Below are positions 19,904 to 31,181 of a stretch of 64,000 nt of DNA, one piece after another. Both the position numbers and the translations under genes were made by a program. The notes beneath the pieces were generated by a model, which had not been told where the DNA came from, did no database searches, and saw only the letters and a program-made list of their open reading frames with translations. The DNA comes from Knufia peltigerae (taxonomy: Eukaryota; Ascomycota; Eurotiomycetes; Chaetothyriales; Trichomeriaceae), in assembly GCA_030247855.1 (NCBI GenBank), contig JAPDRN010000127.1:30578-94577 (forward strand), written 5' to 3'. Numbering within the stretch: the first letter of the stretch is position 1; each line of letters opens with the position of its first letter.

Positions 19904-22376
19904 CTAACAGCTGTGCAAAAAGGCTGAGCAGAGGTCAGTTGGAATACTGGGATCCTTGGGCAGTAACATTGACCTGGTCAGGATGAAGGATTGTTGTAAT
20001 TAGTGTGTGGCTGGTCCAATGCCTGCGTGGGTGGTCAAAATCACGGAGGTTGGTTTTCGCCAGAAGACCCGCGACCGCTGACGCGACGCACCCGTGTCGG
20101 CACACCTTTGAAGAATCTGAAGTGTTTGTGTTGATGCATGAAAATGATTCTACCGGCCAAATCGCAAAAACTCGGATTCAGAGGGAATTGTGGTGTAGAA
20201 AGAGGCGGACAGGTTCACAAAGTGGTGGGTGCGGCAGAAGGAACGTGGAAGCTGTCGCGAAAAGAGCTCTGACCTCTTTTTGCACAGGCCACTTTGCGGA
20301 GAGCTTCGATGATAATGTCAAAGCTGCAAGAGAAGGCGTATGACAGGACTATGAAGTGTATTCGACGTATAGACTCTCTATGTGTGCGTAGTGGTGCGAT
20401 TTCACCGATTTCGATGTCACGGGCGCAACCTTCGGGAGCAGCCAGAACCAGGCGGCGACGACGGGCACAAGGTACCTGAGGAACGGTTAACGGTCGAGAC
20501 TAGAATCTTGTTCGTCGAACCGATTGCCATGATCAGATTCGCATCTCATTGTCTGGACAAGTTTGTGTTGTGCCTGGTTGCGTGCTTCATCGCCGTCTCC
20601 CATACTGTAATGCGAATATTGAGGAGGCTGGCATTGGTGGCTTCACACCGCTGGCGGGCGATGAGTTGGCAGACCGTAAGCTATCGACGCCTCATCCTTG
20701 GAAATCACCCCTGCTAGTTCCATCTTTACCGAGTTCATGATAATGGCCATGTTGATCGTGCGTCTACGGAGTATCGCTTGCGATTATAGAACACACTTGT
20801 ACCTGTATGGAAGAGATTCGAATTGTCAGCTACAAAGTGTGGACAGTTGCTTTCCCAGAAGAGACAGTCGAATCTCCCAAACAGCTCGCTTGCCCCTTCA
20901 CTCCATCTTGTTATCGATCAGGCACCAGGAACGACATCTGACCCCTCAAGCTGCAGTAAATGGGCGATTGGCACTCGTATTGGCTCAAGACCTCCCCGAT
21001 TTTTACGAATCAGCAGGTCAAGACAATCCCTTCGGGTCCTTGTCTGGATCCCCTGCCTCAGATCCCACCGCGCCGCTCCGTTGATGCCGTTGCTCTCTGA
21101 GGGGCTCATTGCGCTGACTACCAGCCATAAGCAGGTTTGCTCTCTCGCTGCTCCATACAAACAGACAGTGGCAAACCTGACTATCAGTACGGGCGCTCAG
21201 CCGAACAGGGATACCAGGGATATTCGTCCCCTAACTTTCTCTTCCCGCTTACGACACTTGGGAATAGCGCCATCTTGTCAAACCGGAGCTCCATCCGTAA
21301 CGCAAGGGTTGATTTCAAGATTTCTCTATCCTGTCTGCAAGTGCCAGCTGTCAACTTAGATTCTTTTCTCCGTTACTGGGCATGCTCCTGATGGTGTGCA
21401 TGACGGGATCGTCGACGTGCATGCGCCTTTCTGACACTTTGAGATTAACCATGTCCCGAAACTGACAGCCTGCACAGGCCTGCGATGGCTCTGGTCAAAT
21501 TCTCAACGGCGAAAGGACACTCACTCCTGAACAAAATTTAGTTCAGCCTTGAGCTTGGTGGCCGTTGTCGTGTCGTATTCGGAAGAGGCGATGGTTGCTT
21601 AACCGAGTCCGCCTGTCAACTCGATACGAATTGGACTATTGTCATCGAGTCTGGAGGAGCGGATGCTCCCTATTTCAGATCCGAAGTACGCTCTTCGCTT
21701 CACGTATAACTTCGGGCTAGGAGATTTCGACTATCTTTTGACGTCTGCGAAAACACGCGTTCCGCTCACGTTTACAGGTCGCAATCTTTTCTTGCGCCTC
21801 GGTTTTCTATGCATCGTTGCTGTCAAAAATTGCACCATATGCATTCCCCTTGCACTAGACTGGGGCCGTTTTGGTCACTATTGGTACTTGGGAGCTGGTC
21901 GAGACAAACTTCAGCATGTTTGTCCCATGGGGCTGGCTTTTCTTCCCTCCCCCGGTGGTTTGATGGAGCAAACGCTCTACCTGGCCTTGATCAAAACCGA
22001 GAAACGAATTGGAAGTGTCAATAATGCCCCGGTCGATGTTTTACATACAGCCTACAACTTACAGTCCCTGGGCTTGCATGATTCTTGACAGGCTGCAACA
22101 TGGAAATGCGGTAATGCCCCAATGGTAGAGATCGGCTGCAGGACGAAGCCACATGAGATAATCTCCCTACGAAGTACGGTTTGCAATATTTCATATCCTA
22201 CCTCTTTCTTCTCCTGATCCAATCTACCCTGGTCTGTCCGAAACGGTAACGCTGGCTACTCGCGAACAGTACTTAACCGACTCTTGCACTTTCACAATTT
22301 TCCATTCTATCAGAATCAATCCCTCCTCTATTGTCCAACCATCTTACTGAACTTGCTTCGAAAGTACCTGTCCAAG
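19904..22376. other. Long divergent intergenic region
   Basis: About 2.5 kb between two divergent genes for disordered proteins. The missing first exon of the 17114-19903 gene must lie at its left end. A TACGGAGTA motif is at 20765-20773. Open frames at 20005-21391 overlap on several frames and look like chance; one at 21663-22088 is 141 codons but has no recognisable features. Confidence 0.4.
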
Positions 22377-23807
22377 ATGCGCCATCTCTTGTCGCCTGCT
22401 TTCCGGAGGACCCAACGTGCAGCAGAACAAAACACGAAGATTTCAACAACTTCGGAATCTCAGCAGCAGAATGACCCCTTTTCGAACGACGCTTCTGCAT
22501 GCTCAGTTGTCTGCACTTCGAACAGAATGTCTTTCGCACTTCCTTCAGTACCCTCGTCTTCTCTCCTTCTGGAGGAATTGTTAAAACTTTGGCCATCAGA
22601 GACAGGCGATACCATAGAAAGCGTCAACTGTACCGGAGATTCGAGACAACGTAGATCTGTCGCCATTCTGCTTGATTCTAGTGCTTGGTGTCAAGATCTA
22701 CCGGCGAGTCAGGATCCGAGTTCTCCTCCTGCAGACTCATATCCTGGTCGGGATCCCGCACAACTCAGCACTCCTGTCAATAAAGCAAGGACTCCTGTCC
22801 CGTCTTTGACATTCTCTCAAGAGTCCGCATACTCTCGATTTTCCCAGGAGGACCATTCCTCCGCAACATCAATCATGTCGCCGCTAGATCTAGGCGCTAG
22901 GAGGTCTGTGCCACAGAGTCCATGTCCCGTCAAGACAACGGCAATCCAGCAAGGAGACAATGAGATGGTGGATCCTTACTACAAACCTCCACAGACCAGG
23001 GGTACTCGGAACGCCGTACTGGCATACGATGATGCTACACCTTTCGAAGTCTCATACATCAACCCTTGGACTCATGGTTGTGTTAGCGCCGTTGATCCAA
23101 AAGTACAGCCACGCAACATTGCAAGTGGTCCTCAAGAAACATCGTACATAGAATGGGATGACGAGGAGGACGAGCACAAACTTCGCATTCCTACAGCCCT
23201 GTCACGCATTAGAAAGAGTCTTGCAGATCTTCGTGCTGCAGACCGCTTCATTTCGGGTGCTAATTCAGGTCGAAAAGCATCTACCAAGTCACAAGACAGT
23301 GTCAAGGATACTGTTGCATCGATCCCTCGACCGGTAACAGCAGCCGGCAGTGTTAGCAATGTCAAGGACCGGAGTCCGACGAATTTCACATATGCTGCGC
23401 CATACCAGTCACTGTATTTGGAAAAATCTCTTCCACCTTTGCCCCATGAGCAGATCATGACTACATCCACTGAAGCGGCATGGGAACGGAGCCCGAAAAG
23501 GCGGAGCACAGAGAGCATGGCCAAGAAGTGCTCGCGTTCCCTTGCATCAAGCGCAAATTCAACTAGCGGGCATATGCGGACAATCCACTCTGAGCTGGAG
23601 AGTGCTGGACCAACCTCACCTGTGGCTTTTCACCATTCCTTCACCTCTTATGATCAATCTCCAAAGTCGGCGTCATCGCCCAATCTAACAAGGATGGAAA
23701 GTTTTGACGGTCCATACTTGAAAACGGACAAAACTGACGAAAAGCCATCGATAACCCTGATGGACAAATGGCTCAATGGCCCCTTGGGAGCCAGAAACGA
23801 AAATTAA
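22377..23807 (+). CDS. Disordered Ser/Pro-rich fungal protein
   Basis: 476 residues from the ATG at 22377 (MRHLLSPAFRRTQRAAEQ). The frame extends upstream to a TTG, but the ATG has the better context and a pyrimidine-rich leader. The protein is largely Ser/Thr/Pro-rich and polar. Possible short conserved elements are an LLLEELLKLWPSE helix (about 74-86), DPYYKPPQTRGTRNAVLAYDD, an acidic YIEWDDEEDEHKLRIP followed by a basic helix with SRIRKSLADLRAADRFI, a KSLPPLPHEQ element that could bind SH3 domains, and a C-terminal LMDKWLNGPLG. No domain recognised; a regulatory or scaffold protein is the most that can be said. Confidence 0.65.
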   Translation: MRHLLSPAFRRTQRAAEQNTKISTTSESQQQNDPFSNDASACSVVCTSNRMSFALPSVPSSSLLLEELLKLWPSETGDTIESVNCTGDSRQRRSVAILLDSSAWCQDLPASQDPSSPPADSYPGRDPAQLSTPVNKARTPVPSLTFSQESAYSRFSQEDHSSATSIMSPLDLGARRSVPQSPCPVKTTAIQQGDNEMVDPYYKPPQTRGTRNAVLAYDDATPFEVSYINPWTHGCVSAVDPKVQPRNIASGPQETSYIEWDDEEDEHKLRIPTALSRIRKSLADLRAADRFISGANSGRKASTKSQDSVKDTVASIPRPVTAAGSVSNVKDRSPTNFTYAAPYQSLYLEKSLPPLPHEQIMTTSTEAAWERSPKRRSTESMAKKCSRSLASSANSTSGHMRTIHSELESAGPTSPVAFHHSFTSYDQSPKSASSPNLTRMESFDGPYLKTDKTDEKPSITLMDKWLNGPLGARNEN

Positions 23808-24761
23808 TTTGAGGTTGGTCAAAACTCATGGGTATATCGGATTGCGGCGTTTCTCTTCTGGTTCAGATGGCGAGATCAAGGGTTTCTAGTATCAGCGGTA
23901 CGGGGAGATGCAATTGGGATGAGCGAGCGAATGTGTTACATGGCTACAATGACAATAATGATGAGGACGATGATGATGATGTTGTTGTTGTTGTTACTCT
24001 TGTATGATATCAGGGTGTTTTCTTTGGGTTTCAGATACAAATCTGATTATATACTACCTCAAAAGGGGAGATTCTCAATGATGAATGTCTTCTTCCCTAA
24101 ATAGGCGAGTACCTAGATATGGTTCACCGTACTGAATACGGTCACGCGCCATCACGTGCGCTCCTCAAAACTGACGGAGAACTCCATTTTCTCGACATCC
24201 ACCACCTCCTTGTACAAGTACCACTTTCAGCAATCCTTACGGATTGAGGCAGAACACTTTGGTACATTATCGTTCTCATCTTTGCCTTAATCACCCTTAT
24301 CGGCTGTCTCCTGCCGTCTATGCGCATGGCAGCCTCCACAACGGTACACTATGGCCATTCTTATCAACCGAGATAGCGACCTCTCGTCCCAACCTATTCT
24401 ACTGCGTTAAGCGTCAGTGGAGCTAGCTTCAGTAGCCAGAATAAAGCGAAGGCTCACCCCAGGATTGCTGCTTCGGCTTCACCCGACAGCCAATCATTTC
24501 CAACAGGAAAGTCCCGGCGGTAGTTATCCTTCTTAATCGTCTGTGTCCAGGCGTATTCTCTGGCGCTCCCTCAGCAGATCACCATCATTGCGCACCAAGG
24601 GTCCTCCTCTCCCGACCAAACGGCAATGTGCATTTAATAAAGCTATCGCTGTCGCGCGACATCGCAAATCATGCGGTCAGTCCGAGTTCTTTTGGCTTTG
24701 GGGAACCGATCCTATCCTTCAACGACAACTCCAGGTGCTATACGGTTGACCTAGCATCACC
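23808..24761. promoter_or_regulatory. Intergenic, promoter of the MFS carrier
   Basis: 954 bp. The left part is the 3' flank of the disordered-protein gene, with a GAT/GTT microsatellite at 23969-23995. The right part is the MFS-carrier promoter and holds a CGG-N6-CCG site at 24474-24485. No gene is supported. Confidence 0.5.
24474..24485. promoter_or_regulatory. CGG-N6-CCG inverted repeat (cluster site 1)
   Basis: Reads ctTCGG-cttcac-CCGAca, 277 bp before the carrier ATG. It is the site class of Ppr1/UaY Zn2Cys6 regulators. One such site occurs in each of the five promoter regions of the cluster. Confidence 0.55.
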
Positions 24762-26608
24762 ATGGGGATCAAGACCATTTTCACAAACTCGACACTGGCC
24801 AAGTATGGCAGAGCCATTCGCGCCACGCCTCGCGAGGTCATCTTGAACCGCGATCTCCTCTCTACCGCGGTCCTTTATGCAATGTCAGGCATTCCTCTAT
24901 GTATGTCACTCTTGTCCCGAGTGCGAATCCATAAATCGTGATACTGATGCATCTTCGAAACAAAAGGTTGGGATCAAGGTTCATCTTCCACGATACCTTC
25001 ACTACCCGGGTTCGAACAGCACTTTGGCATCACCTCAAGCGCTTCGCAGATCAAAGACTTTATATCACTCGTTTACATTGGCGCTGGTGTCGGAGCAGGT
25101 CTAAGCTTCTTCATCAACGATCGCGTCGGTCGCCTATGGTCTCTCCGTCTATACATGTTTATCTGGATCCTCGGTCAGCTCATCGCGACAGCCTCCCCAA
25201 ACATCGGATGCCTATACTTTGCGCGCATAGTCTCAGGTTTCGGCATTGGTCCACTGACCGTTGTGGGACCCGTCTCACTCGCCGAGATTGCTCCAACTGA
25301 GATTCGTGGTCTCATCACTGCGTGGTTCAGTGTCGTGCTCCTGTTAAGTCTGTTTGTGGCTGCATTCACAGTGTACGGAGTCTTCAGCAACATGGCGGCA
25401 ACCCGGCTGCAATACCAAGTGGTCTGGTTCTCGCCGTGCATCTTCCTGGCCCTCTGCATTGCGGCAAGTTTCTTTGTGTGCGAATCGCCGAGATGGCTCT
25501 TTCTGAAGGGTCGTCGTGAAGAGGGTGTCAGAACCCTTGAGAAACTACGCGGGCTGCCCGCCGAACATCCAAGGGTCCACCAAGAGATTCACGATATCGA
25601 AGAGTCGATTGCGGCAGAGACGGAAAAGTTTGACGGCCAAGGTCGTTTCGCTCACATGAAGGGGATCATGAAGGAGACTTTCCTAGTCCCCGCCAATCTG
25701 CGACGTCTACAGCAGGCCATGATATCTTATGCGCTTGCTCAACTTTCCGGCGCCAACCTGGTCACCAGTTACTTTGTACCCATCCTCAAACTCATGGGCC
25801 TGGCCTCGGACAACAACGCGAAAAGAGCACTGTTCCTCAGTTGCATGTACAGCATGGCAAAATTCTTCTTCACCGTCATCGCCTCTTTCTTTTTCATCGA
25901 TGCCCTTGGGCGACGGAGGTCGCTCTTCATCGGAATCACGCTTCAAATGAGCTCCGACATCTACCTCGGTGTTTTCATCAAATATGTTCAACAATCGACT
26001 GTCAACGTTGCAGCTTCACAGGCCGCCACCGCATTCATCTTCATTCATGGTTTCGGCTATGCAGTGGGTAAGTCATTGGTTGTTCTCTCTCGTAGAAGCC
26101 TGAATGGGTTTTCACTATCGTGCTGGTATCGATTGGTCACTGACAACAGGATGTTCACAGGTCTCTTGGTTCTCCCGTACGTTTTTGCCGGAGAGATCTG
26201 GCCGAACCGTATCAGATCCTTCGGCGGTGCCCTCACACAGTGTTTCCATTGGCTGTTCTACTACGGCGTCAGTGCAGGAATGCCATCCTTACTTTCGTCG
26301 ATGGACAACTGGGGAGCTTTCATATTTTTCGGCGGATGGTGCTTCGTTTCGTTGATATATGTCTACCTCATGGTACCAGAGATTGCTGGTCTGAGTGTTG
26401 AAGAGATTGATGATCTTTTCAGAGGGCCGTGGTTCAATGCCTACAAAAGGTCTAAACAACGAACCGTGATTACAAGCGTCGAAAGTCAAGAAACAGTTGA
26501 GCAATGCGTGTGAGTTTATTCCTTGTCCTGAAGCTGAGTGGAATGATACTAACGTTGCCTGCCTTTAGAACAAGTGAAGCCAACACCGTTAAAGGGGCCA
26601 AGGATTGA
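24762..26608 (+). CDS. MFS sugar/acid transporter (SP family)
   Basis: Four exons (24762-24900, 24967-26067, 26161-26509, 26569-26608) give 542 residues. Introns are 66, 93 and 59 nt; the last has GTGAGT and a perfect TACTAAC branch point. The start has context ATCACCATGG. Family marks in order: WDQGSSS after helix 1, NDRVGRLWSLR loop, ESPRWLFLKGRREEG after helix 6, QLSGANLVTSYF in helix 7, DALGRRRSL, and PEIAGLSVEEIDDLF after helix 12. Twelve transmembrane helices are expected in the plasma membrane. The sequence feel is closer to quinate or acidic-sugar carriers than to hexose carriers, but the substrate is not readable. Its promoter carries the cluster's CGG-N6-CCG site, which suggests it imports the cluster's substrate. 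Confidence 0.88.
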
Positions 26609-27352
26609 GGTTTTGATTTTTCAAAGTTGCCTTCATTTCCAATGGGGCGGCGTTATAGCTATTCCGACACGGTATATACATATAGCCACAACATATCAAT
26701 TGACTCGACATTCACGTTCTTTACTTCGATTTCTGAGCTTTCCATGGAGAAAGGTCGTACCTTGTTGTCATGATTTGTGACACTTTGCACAATATTTTGC
26801 CGGCCTGGGCCTCGGCTACATTTCCAATGGGCAGGGAGTCAAACACGATACGTCCTCCCGTTGTATCTGATCCGGTAATGGTAGAGAATCGAAAGTCGAG
26901 AGTCTAGAAGTCCTTCGGATTCTCCCGAAGCTCAATAATTCAAAGTCTCTACTAGTGCACTTAGTGGTCATCATGATCCCAGACGGAGATATCCATCCAC
27001 ACCAAACGAGAATGGCTCTAGTACATCTTTTTCACGCTTCAAAAGGCAAACGACATGTCGACGAGGAGGCTAGAATAGTCAGTCCACCACTTGCCTATCA
27101 ATTGAAGCCTCAAAAACGGAGACCCGAACTACTGACCAAGTATATACCCACCCCTGGCTCTCTAGATTGGTTGCTCTTGGCTGCTCCAAAGAAAGAAAGA
27201 AAGGACACCGGCCGATCAAACACGTGTGACTCAAGAGGCCTCAAACATTTACCAGATTCAGCCAACATCCAAAACACTCGCCAACTGAAGTCGGTGGTTC
27301 CTTTTGGATACCCACCTCCGCTATCGCATCATACACCCATCTGGGCTCAAAA
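26609..27352. promoter_or_regulatory. Promoter of the FAD oxidase
   Basis: 744 bp containing a CGG-N6-CCG site at 26916-26927 and a TATA-like TATATA at 27141-27146, 207 bp before the ATG. A long open frame across 26955-27566 is a chance frame overlapping the oxidase start. Confidence 0.5.
26916..26927. promoter_or_regulatory. CGG-N6-CCG inverted repeat (cluster site 2)
   Basis: Reads CTTCGG-attctc-CCGAAG, a perfect six-base inverted repeat around a six-base spacer. It lies 426 bp before the FAD oxidase ATG. It is the best copy of the set and equals the Ppr1/UaY-type consensus. Confidence 0.6.
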
Positions 27353-28864
27353 ATGCCGCCGCGTGGTTCAACGAGGCAGGGTGCACCTCCACTCGAGGAC
27401 AAGAATGCATCGATCATCATCGTCGGCGCCGGGGTGTTTGGGCTCAGTACGGCAATCCACCTCGCCCGACGTGGGTTCAAAAACATCACCGTCTTCGACA
27501 AACAACCGTACCACGAGAGTCGGTATTCGTACTTCAAAGGGTGTGACGCGGCATCGGCCGACATGAACAAGATTTTTCGATCCGCCTACGGTGGTCAAAC
27601 CGAGTACCAGGCCTTGTCTCTGGACGCGTTTGACGAATGGCAAAGTTGGAACGCCGAGCTGGGATCTGGCGGTGATGATGCCGTGGTGCCGGCAGGGATG
27701 ACACGAAAAGACAAGGTCTTTATCAACAACGGCAACCTCAGTCTGACGGAGAAACCGGTGATTCCCGAGTTCGAAATGGCCACCGTGAAAAACATGCGGG
27801 ACGCCGGATACCCGGACTCTCAACTCGTCACGTCGGACGAGCGACACATCGAGATTGCCAATGCACGAGGTTTCGGGTTTGCGATCGACCCCTTTGGTCG
27901 AAGGTCGAGAGGACAAAGTCACTTGGGGGTTTTGGACACGACGGGAGGGACCATCCTGGCGGACAAGGCTTGCTCGTTTGCTCTTCACAAGGCAGAGAGA
28001 CTAGGTGTGAAGACAGTTTTTGGTGTCCGCTCCGGTCTGTTCGAGTCCTTTCTTCGAACTTCCGAGTCAGAAAAAGTTGTGGGTATCCGCACGGTCGACG
28101 GCAAAAGCCATCGCGCTGACCGAGTCATCATGGCTTGCGGGGGATGGACTCCCTCCCTTCTTCCCTCTCTGGACTCTGTTTGTGAAGCTACGGCCGGGTC
28201 CGTGGTGATGATGAAACTGCCTCCAGCCCTTGCGGCGAAATACTCCGCCGACAAGTTCCCTTCGTGGCAGTACAAGATGCGCGATGGGGCCGAGGGCGGT
28301 CTTTACGGTTTCCCCGCCACGGCCGACGGGTACATGAAGATCGGTTACCGTGGTACAAAGTATACGAACCCACAGACGCAAAAGGTTGACGGCGTCGAAC
28401 GCAGTGTTCCCGTCACGCGATACACCCGTCCAGAAACGGTCACGGATCAAATCCCTGCTCAGGCGATGAAGGTGATTAAAAGGTTCGTGGATGATTTTTT
28501 GCCAGAGTTGCCCGCGAACGGAGTGGAAATTTCCACGACGAGGTTGTGCTGGTACACCGATTCTTGGGACAATCATTTCGTCATTGATCATGTCCCCGAC
28601 CACGAAAATGTCTTGGTCGCCACGGCGGGAAGTGGTCATGCGTTCAAGTACCTACCAAGCATTGGTGGGTGGATCGCGGATATCGTGGAAGGGAAAGGGT
28701 TGGACAGGCAACTCGTGAAGAGTTGGGGGTGGAGGACGAGACCTGACCGGAAAGAAGAAGTCATTAATGAGTTGATGGAAGGGAGTGGAGGGAACAGGGC
28801 GCTACAAAGAACAAAAATGTCGAGTCCTAGGGATCTCAAGTTGGTGAGAGGAGCAAATTTGTAG
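27353..28864 (+). CDS. FAD-dependent amine/amino-acid oxidase (MSOX family)
   Basis: An intronless 503-residue protein. A Rossmann FAD motif VGAGVFGLSTAIHLA lies at 24-38 (G25, G27, G30), followed by the acidic end of the second strand (VFDK). The C-terminal part has STTRLC399WYTDSWDNHFVIDH, where Cys399 sits at the position of the covalent flavin-binding cysteine in sarcosine oxidase-type enzymes, then GSGHAFKYLPSIGGWI. The family oxidises N-methyl or cyclic amino acids and Amadori compounds (sarcosine, pipecolate, saccharopine, fructosyl amino acids) with O2, giving H2O2. No peroxisomal SKL ending is seen (ends GANL). Given a 2-oxoadipate decarboxylase six kilobases on, an L-pipecolate or saccharopine-like substrate is a reasonable guess only. 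Confidence 0.85.
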   Translation: MPPRGSTRQGAPPLEDKNASIIIVGAGVFGLSTAIHLARRGFKNITVFDKQPYHESRYSYFKGCDAASADMNKIFRSAYGGQTEYQALSLDAFDEWQSWNAELGSGGDDAVVPAGMTRKDKVFINNGNLSLTEKPVIPEFEMATVKNMRDAGYPDSQLVTSDERHIEIANARGFGFAIDPFGRRSRGQSHLGVLDTTGGTILADKACSFALHKAERLGVKTVFGVRSGLFESFLRTSESEKVVGIRTVDGKSHRADRVIMACGGWTPSLLPSLDSVCEATAGSVVMMKLPPALAAKYSADKFPSWQYKMRDGAEGGLYGFPATADGYMKIGYRGTKYTNPQTQKVDGVERSVPVTRYTRPETVTDQIPAQAMKVIKRFVDDFLPELPANGVEISTTRLCWYTDSWDNHFVIDHVPDHENVLVATAGSGHAFKYLPSIGGWIADIVEGKGLDRQLVKSWGWRTRPDRKEEVINELMEGSGGNRALQRTKMSSPRDLKLVRGANL

Positions 28865-29122
28865 ATGACTAGATGCCTGAAAAAAAAAGACACTCTAATC
28901 AAGGTAAATACTTCGTAGATGGATACAGACAGTAACACAGTGACTTGACACCATGCACGGGTAGGTTGGTCGGTAATACTCCGAAATGTCTGAGATGATC
29001 AACAGGTGCCACTTTACTTTTCTCATTGACCCTGTACGCATGTACGTATCTGTATCTATGTATTCATTCATTCTTACATCCTGACCTCCTTTCTCTTCTT
29101 TTCATTTGTGGCATCGACATTT

Positions 29123-30288
29123 TCATTTCTTATCCTGCTTCACCTCGTTCACCGGAGCCACCGGTCTACCCGTCTTGAACAAGGACCTGATGTTTTCGAA
29201 ACATTCCCTCTCTGATTTCTGGAACGCCAGGTCCGTCAGACCTCCCATGTGAGGCTGGAGGACCACCTTGTCGCTGGTCCTGAAATAGTCGTTGATCCGA
29301 GGTTCGTTGGCAAACACGTCCAACCCTGCCCTCGTGACCTTACCGGACTCCAGAGCCCGAATCAAAGCATCCTCGTCCACCACGGGTCCACGGGCCGTGT
29401 TGACCAAAAACGCACCGTCCTTCATCGCCGCAAACTCTTCGGTGGAGATCAGGTTCTCGGTCTGCTTGTTGAGCGGACAATTCACGGACACGACGTCCGA
29501 CGCCCCCAACAGTCCGTTGAGGGTCGGGTGGTAGGTCAACCCGTACTTTTCTTCCTCTTCGTCCGGTAGTCGTTTACGGTTGTGGTAGGCCAACTTCATG
29601 TTGAAGGCCGCGGCTTTCCGGGCGAGGTATTTACCGATCGCGCCGGCGCCGACGATCCCCAACGTCAGGTCGGTCGGGTCCCGAGCGGGTACGATGTTGG
29701 CCTTCCACGTGCCGTCGCGGGCCTGTTTCTCTCCTCGAGTGGTGTCCCTGAGGACGGCCAGCACCAAAAACATCGCCATGTCGGCGGTGGCTTCGGCGAC
29801 GGCGTTGACCGTGTTGCAGAACCAGACGTCTTGGGATGTCATCCAGTCAACGTCGAATTCGTTCTGGAGGGTTCAGGTTAGTTTCGGTGCCCGTTTGTTT
29901 CCAAACATGGCGTTTGAAGTGAGGGCGAAAAGGGGGGGCTTTTCTTTCTGTGCCCGTGACAAACCAAAAACCAAAAACCAAAGAAAAAAAAGAAACTTAC
30001 AAATCCAGCAGATGCAGAAGTGATGATCTTACAACCAGGCAATAAACCCTTTAACAAATCTTCATCAAACGGTTCGTACGGTGGTGTACCCATTCGAATG
30101 ATGAACGCGTCGACCGGTCTCTCTGCCACAAGGGCCGGGATCATATCTTTTGTCTGTTGGCGGTTGGTTGCGTCCAAGACCTCAAAGTCGAAATCCTTTT
30201 GGAATTCTTCGAGGAAGTCTGCTCCGACATATTTCGGGTCACCCAACGCTACGACGCGTGGTTTGGTCGAGAGTTTTCCTGGAGACAT
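29123..30288 (-). CDS. D-isomer-specific 2-hydroxyacid dehydrogenase
   Basis: Exons 30288-30001 and 29863-29123 with a 137-nt intron (GTAAGT, CTAAC branch, CCAG) give 342 residues. The intron holds unusual homopolymers (T8, A8, C7). The splice yields SASAGFNEFDVDWM, as in known members. NAD(P) motif GAGAIG at 168-173; catalytic Arg254 (NTARGPVVDED), Glu283 (FANEP) and His301 (LQPHMGG) are all present. The residues after the second strand are YHNRKR rather than an acidic residue, which favours NADPH. The family reversibly reduces 2-oxo acids to D-2-hydroxy acids; glyoxylate/hydroxypyruvate-type or D-2-hydroxyglutarate activity is possible. It is divergent with the racemase and convergent with the FAD oxidase. 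Confidence 0.87.
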
Positions 30289-31181
30289 TTGGTGCCGACT
30301 TTCTGAGATGATTGAACGACCGTATTGGGATAGTCGTTATGAGTGGTTGCGAAAAACCAAAGGATGAGAATCGATATGCCAGAAATTGATACCGATACAG
30401 TTAACGAAGACGGAGCTGTGATCTGGGTGTTCCCCGGCTAGAAAGATCTTGCAAGATCGATTGATGGATGAATAAATATGCCCAAGCGAGAATAACGAGA
30501 ATCAATGGCGTCGTCGGTCGTGCAAGTCCGATAAAGGATATGTCTAGGTAGATGGCCGACGGGTAGGTGTAAGATCAAAGAACCCGAGATATCCAAGAGA
30601 TCCAGAATGACACCAAGTGAGCTACCGAGATTCTACCAGACGCCCTTCTGCCCCTCGTCCGGTGTGTGTGCCGTATCGTACGTACCTTGTCAGTGCTAAG
30701 GATTTCTTCATCGTCCTTGCTGTACTATTGCACATCGGACAAAGTCGATTTACTCTGAAGCGGAGTTGGAGCATGAATGATACTGGCTTCTCCCGTGATT
30801 GGTTCGGTGGATCCCGTGAAGGTCCAAAGTTACGGGGCCAACAAGTACACAAGTAATTGCGGATACAATTCAAGTATTACTAGATACTCCATTTGTGCAG
30901 TTCGGAGTAAGTATCTACATCATCAAACAAATGGAGATATCCTACAGAGTATGACTTGGCGTGGCTGATGGAGAATAACGATACTCAGGTAGTTTCAATA
31001 CCTTGACCCCAAAAACACTTACGGGGATCTACGAATCTTTGTCCAAAAGACCTTCAACTTTATGAGTACATCAATACCAACCGTAACTGCAAAATCACAG
31101 CCCCCCTTTATCTGATCCTTCTTACACAACAATCAACAACTTGTATCCTTACTGTAACTACCAGGATCAATAATTTCAAAC
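30289..31181. promoter_or_regulatory. Bidirectional promoter, dehydrogenase/racemase
   Basis: 893 bp shared by the divergent dehydrogenase and racemase genes. It contains one CGG-N6-CCG site (30805-30816) and a CGG-N8-CCG at 30660-30673 whose spacing does not match the set. Poly-C/T and A-rich leader sequence precedes 31182. No gene is supported. Confidence 0.5.
30805..30816. promoter_or_regulatory. CGG-N6-CCG inverted repeat (cluster site 3)
   Basis: Reads gtTCGG-tggatc-CCGTga. It lies 517 bp upstream of the dehydrogenase ATG and 366 bp upstream of the racemase ATG, so it could serve both. The right half deviates at the base after CCG. Confidence 0.5.

Noticed and set aside
21663..22088. 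141-codon plus-strand frame
   Set aside because: Composition and lack of any domain, signal or splice support suggest chance.
24674..24684. CGG-N5-CCG upstream of the MFS carrier
   Set aside because: Five-base spacing and different flanks; not counted as a cluster site.
26955..27566. 203-codon plus-strand frame overlapping the FAD oxidase start
   Set aside because: It overlaps the Rossmann-motif coding sequence in another frame and reads as low-quality basic sequence.
30660..30673. CGG-N8-CCG in the dehydrogenase/racemase promoter
   Set aside because: Its spacing differs from the N6 set, and single CGG-Nx-CCG pairs of arbitrary spacing are expected by chance.
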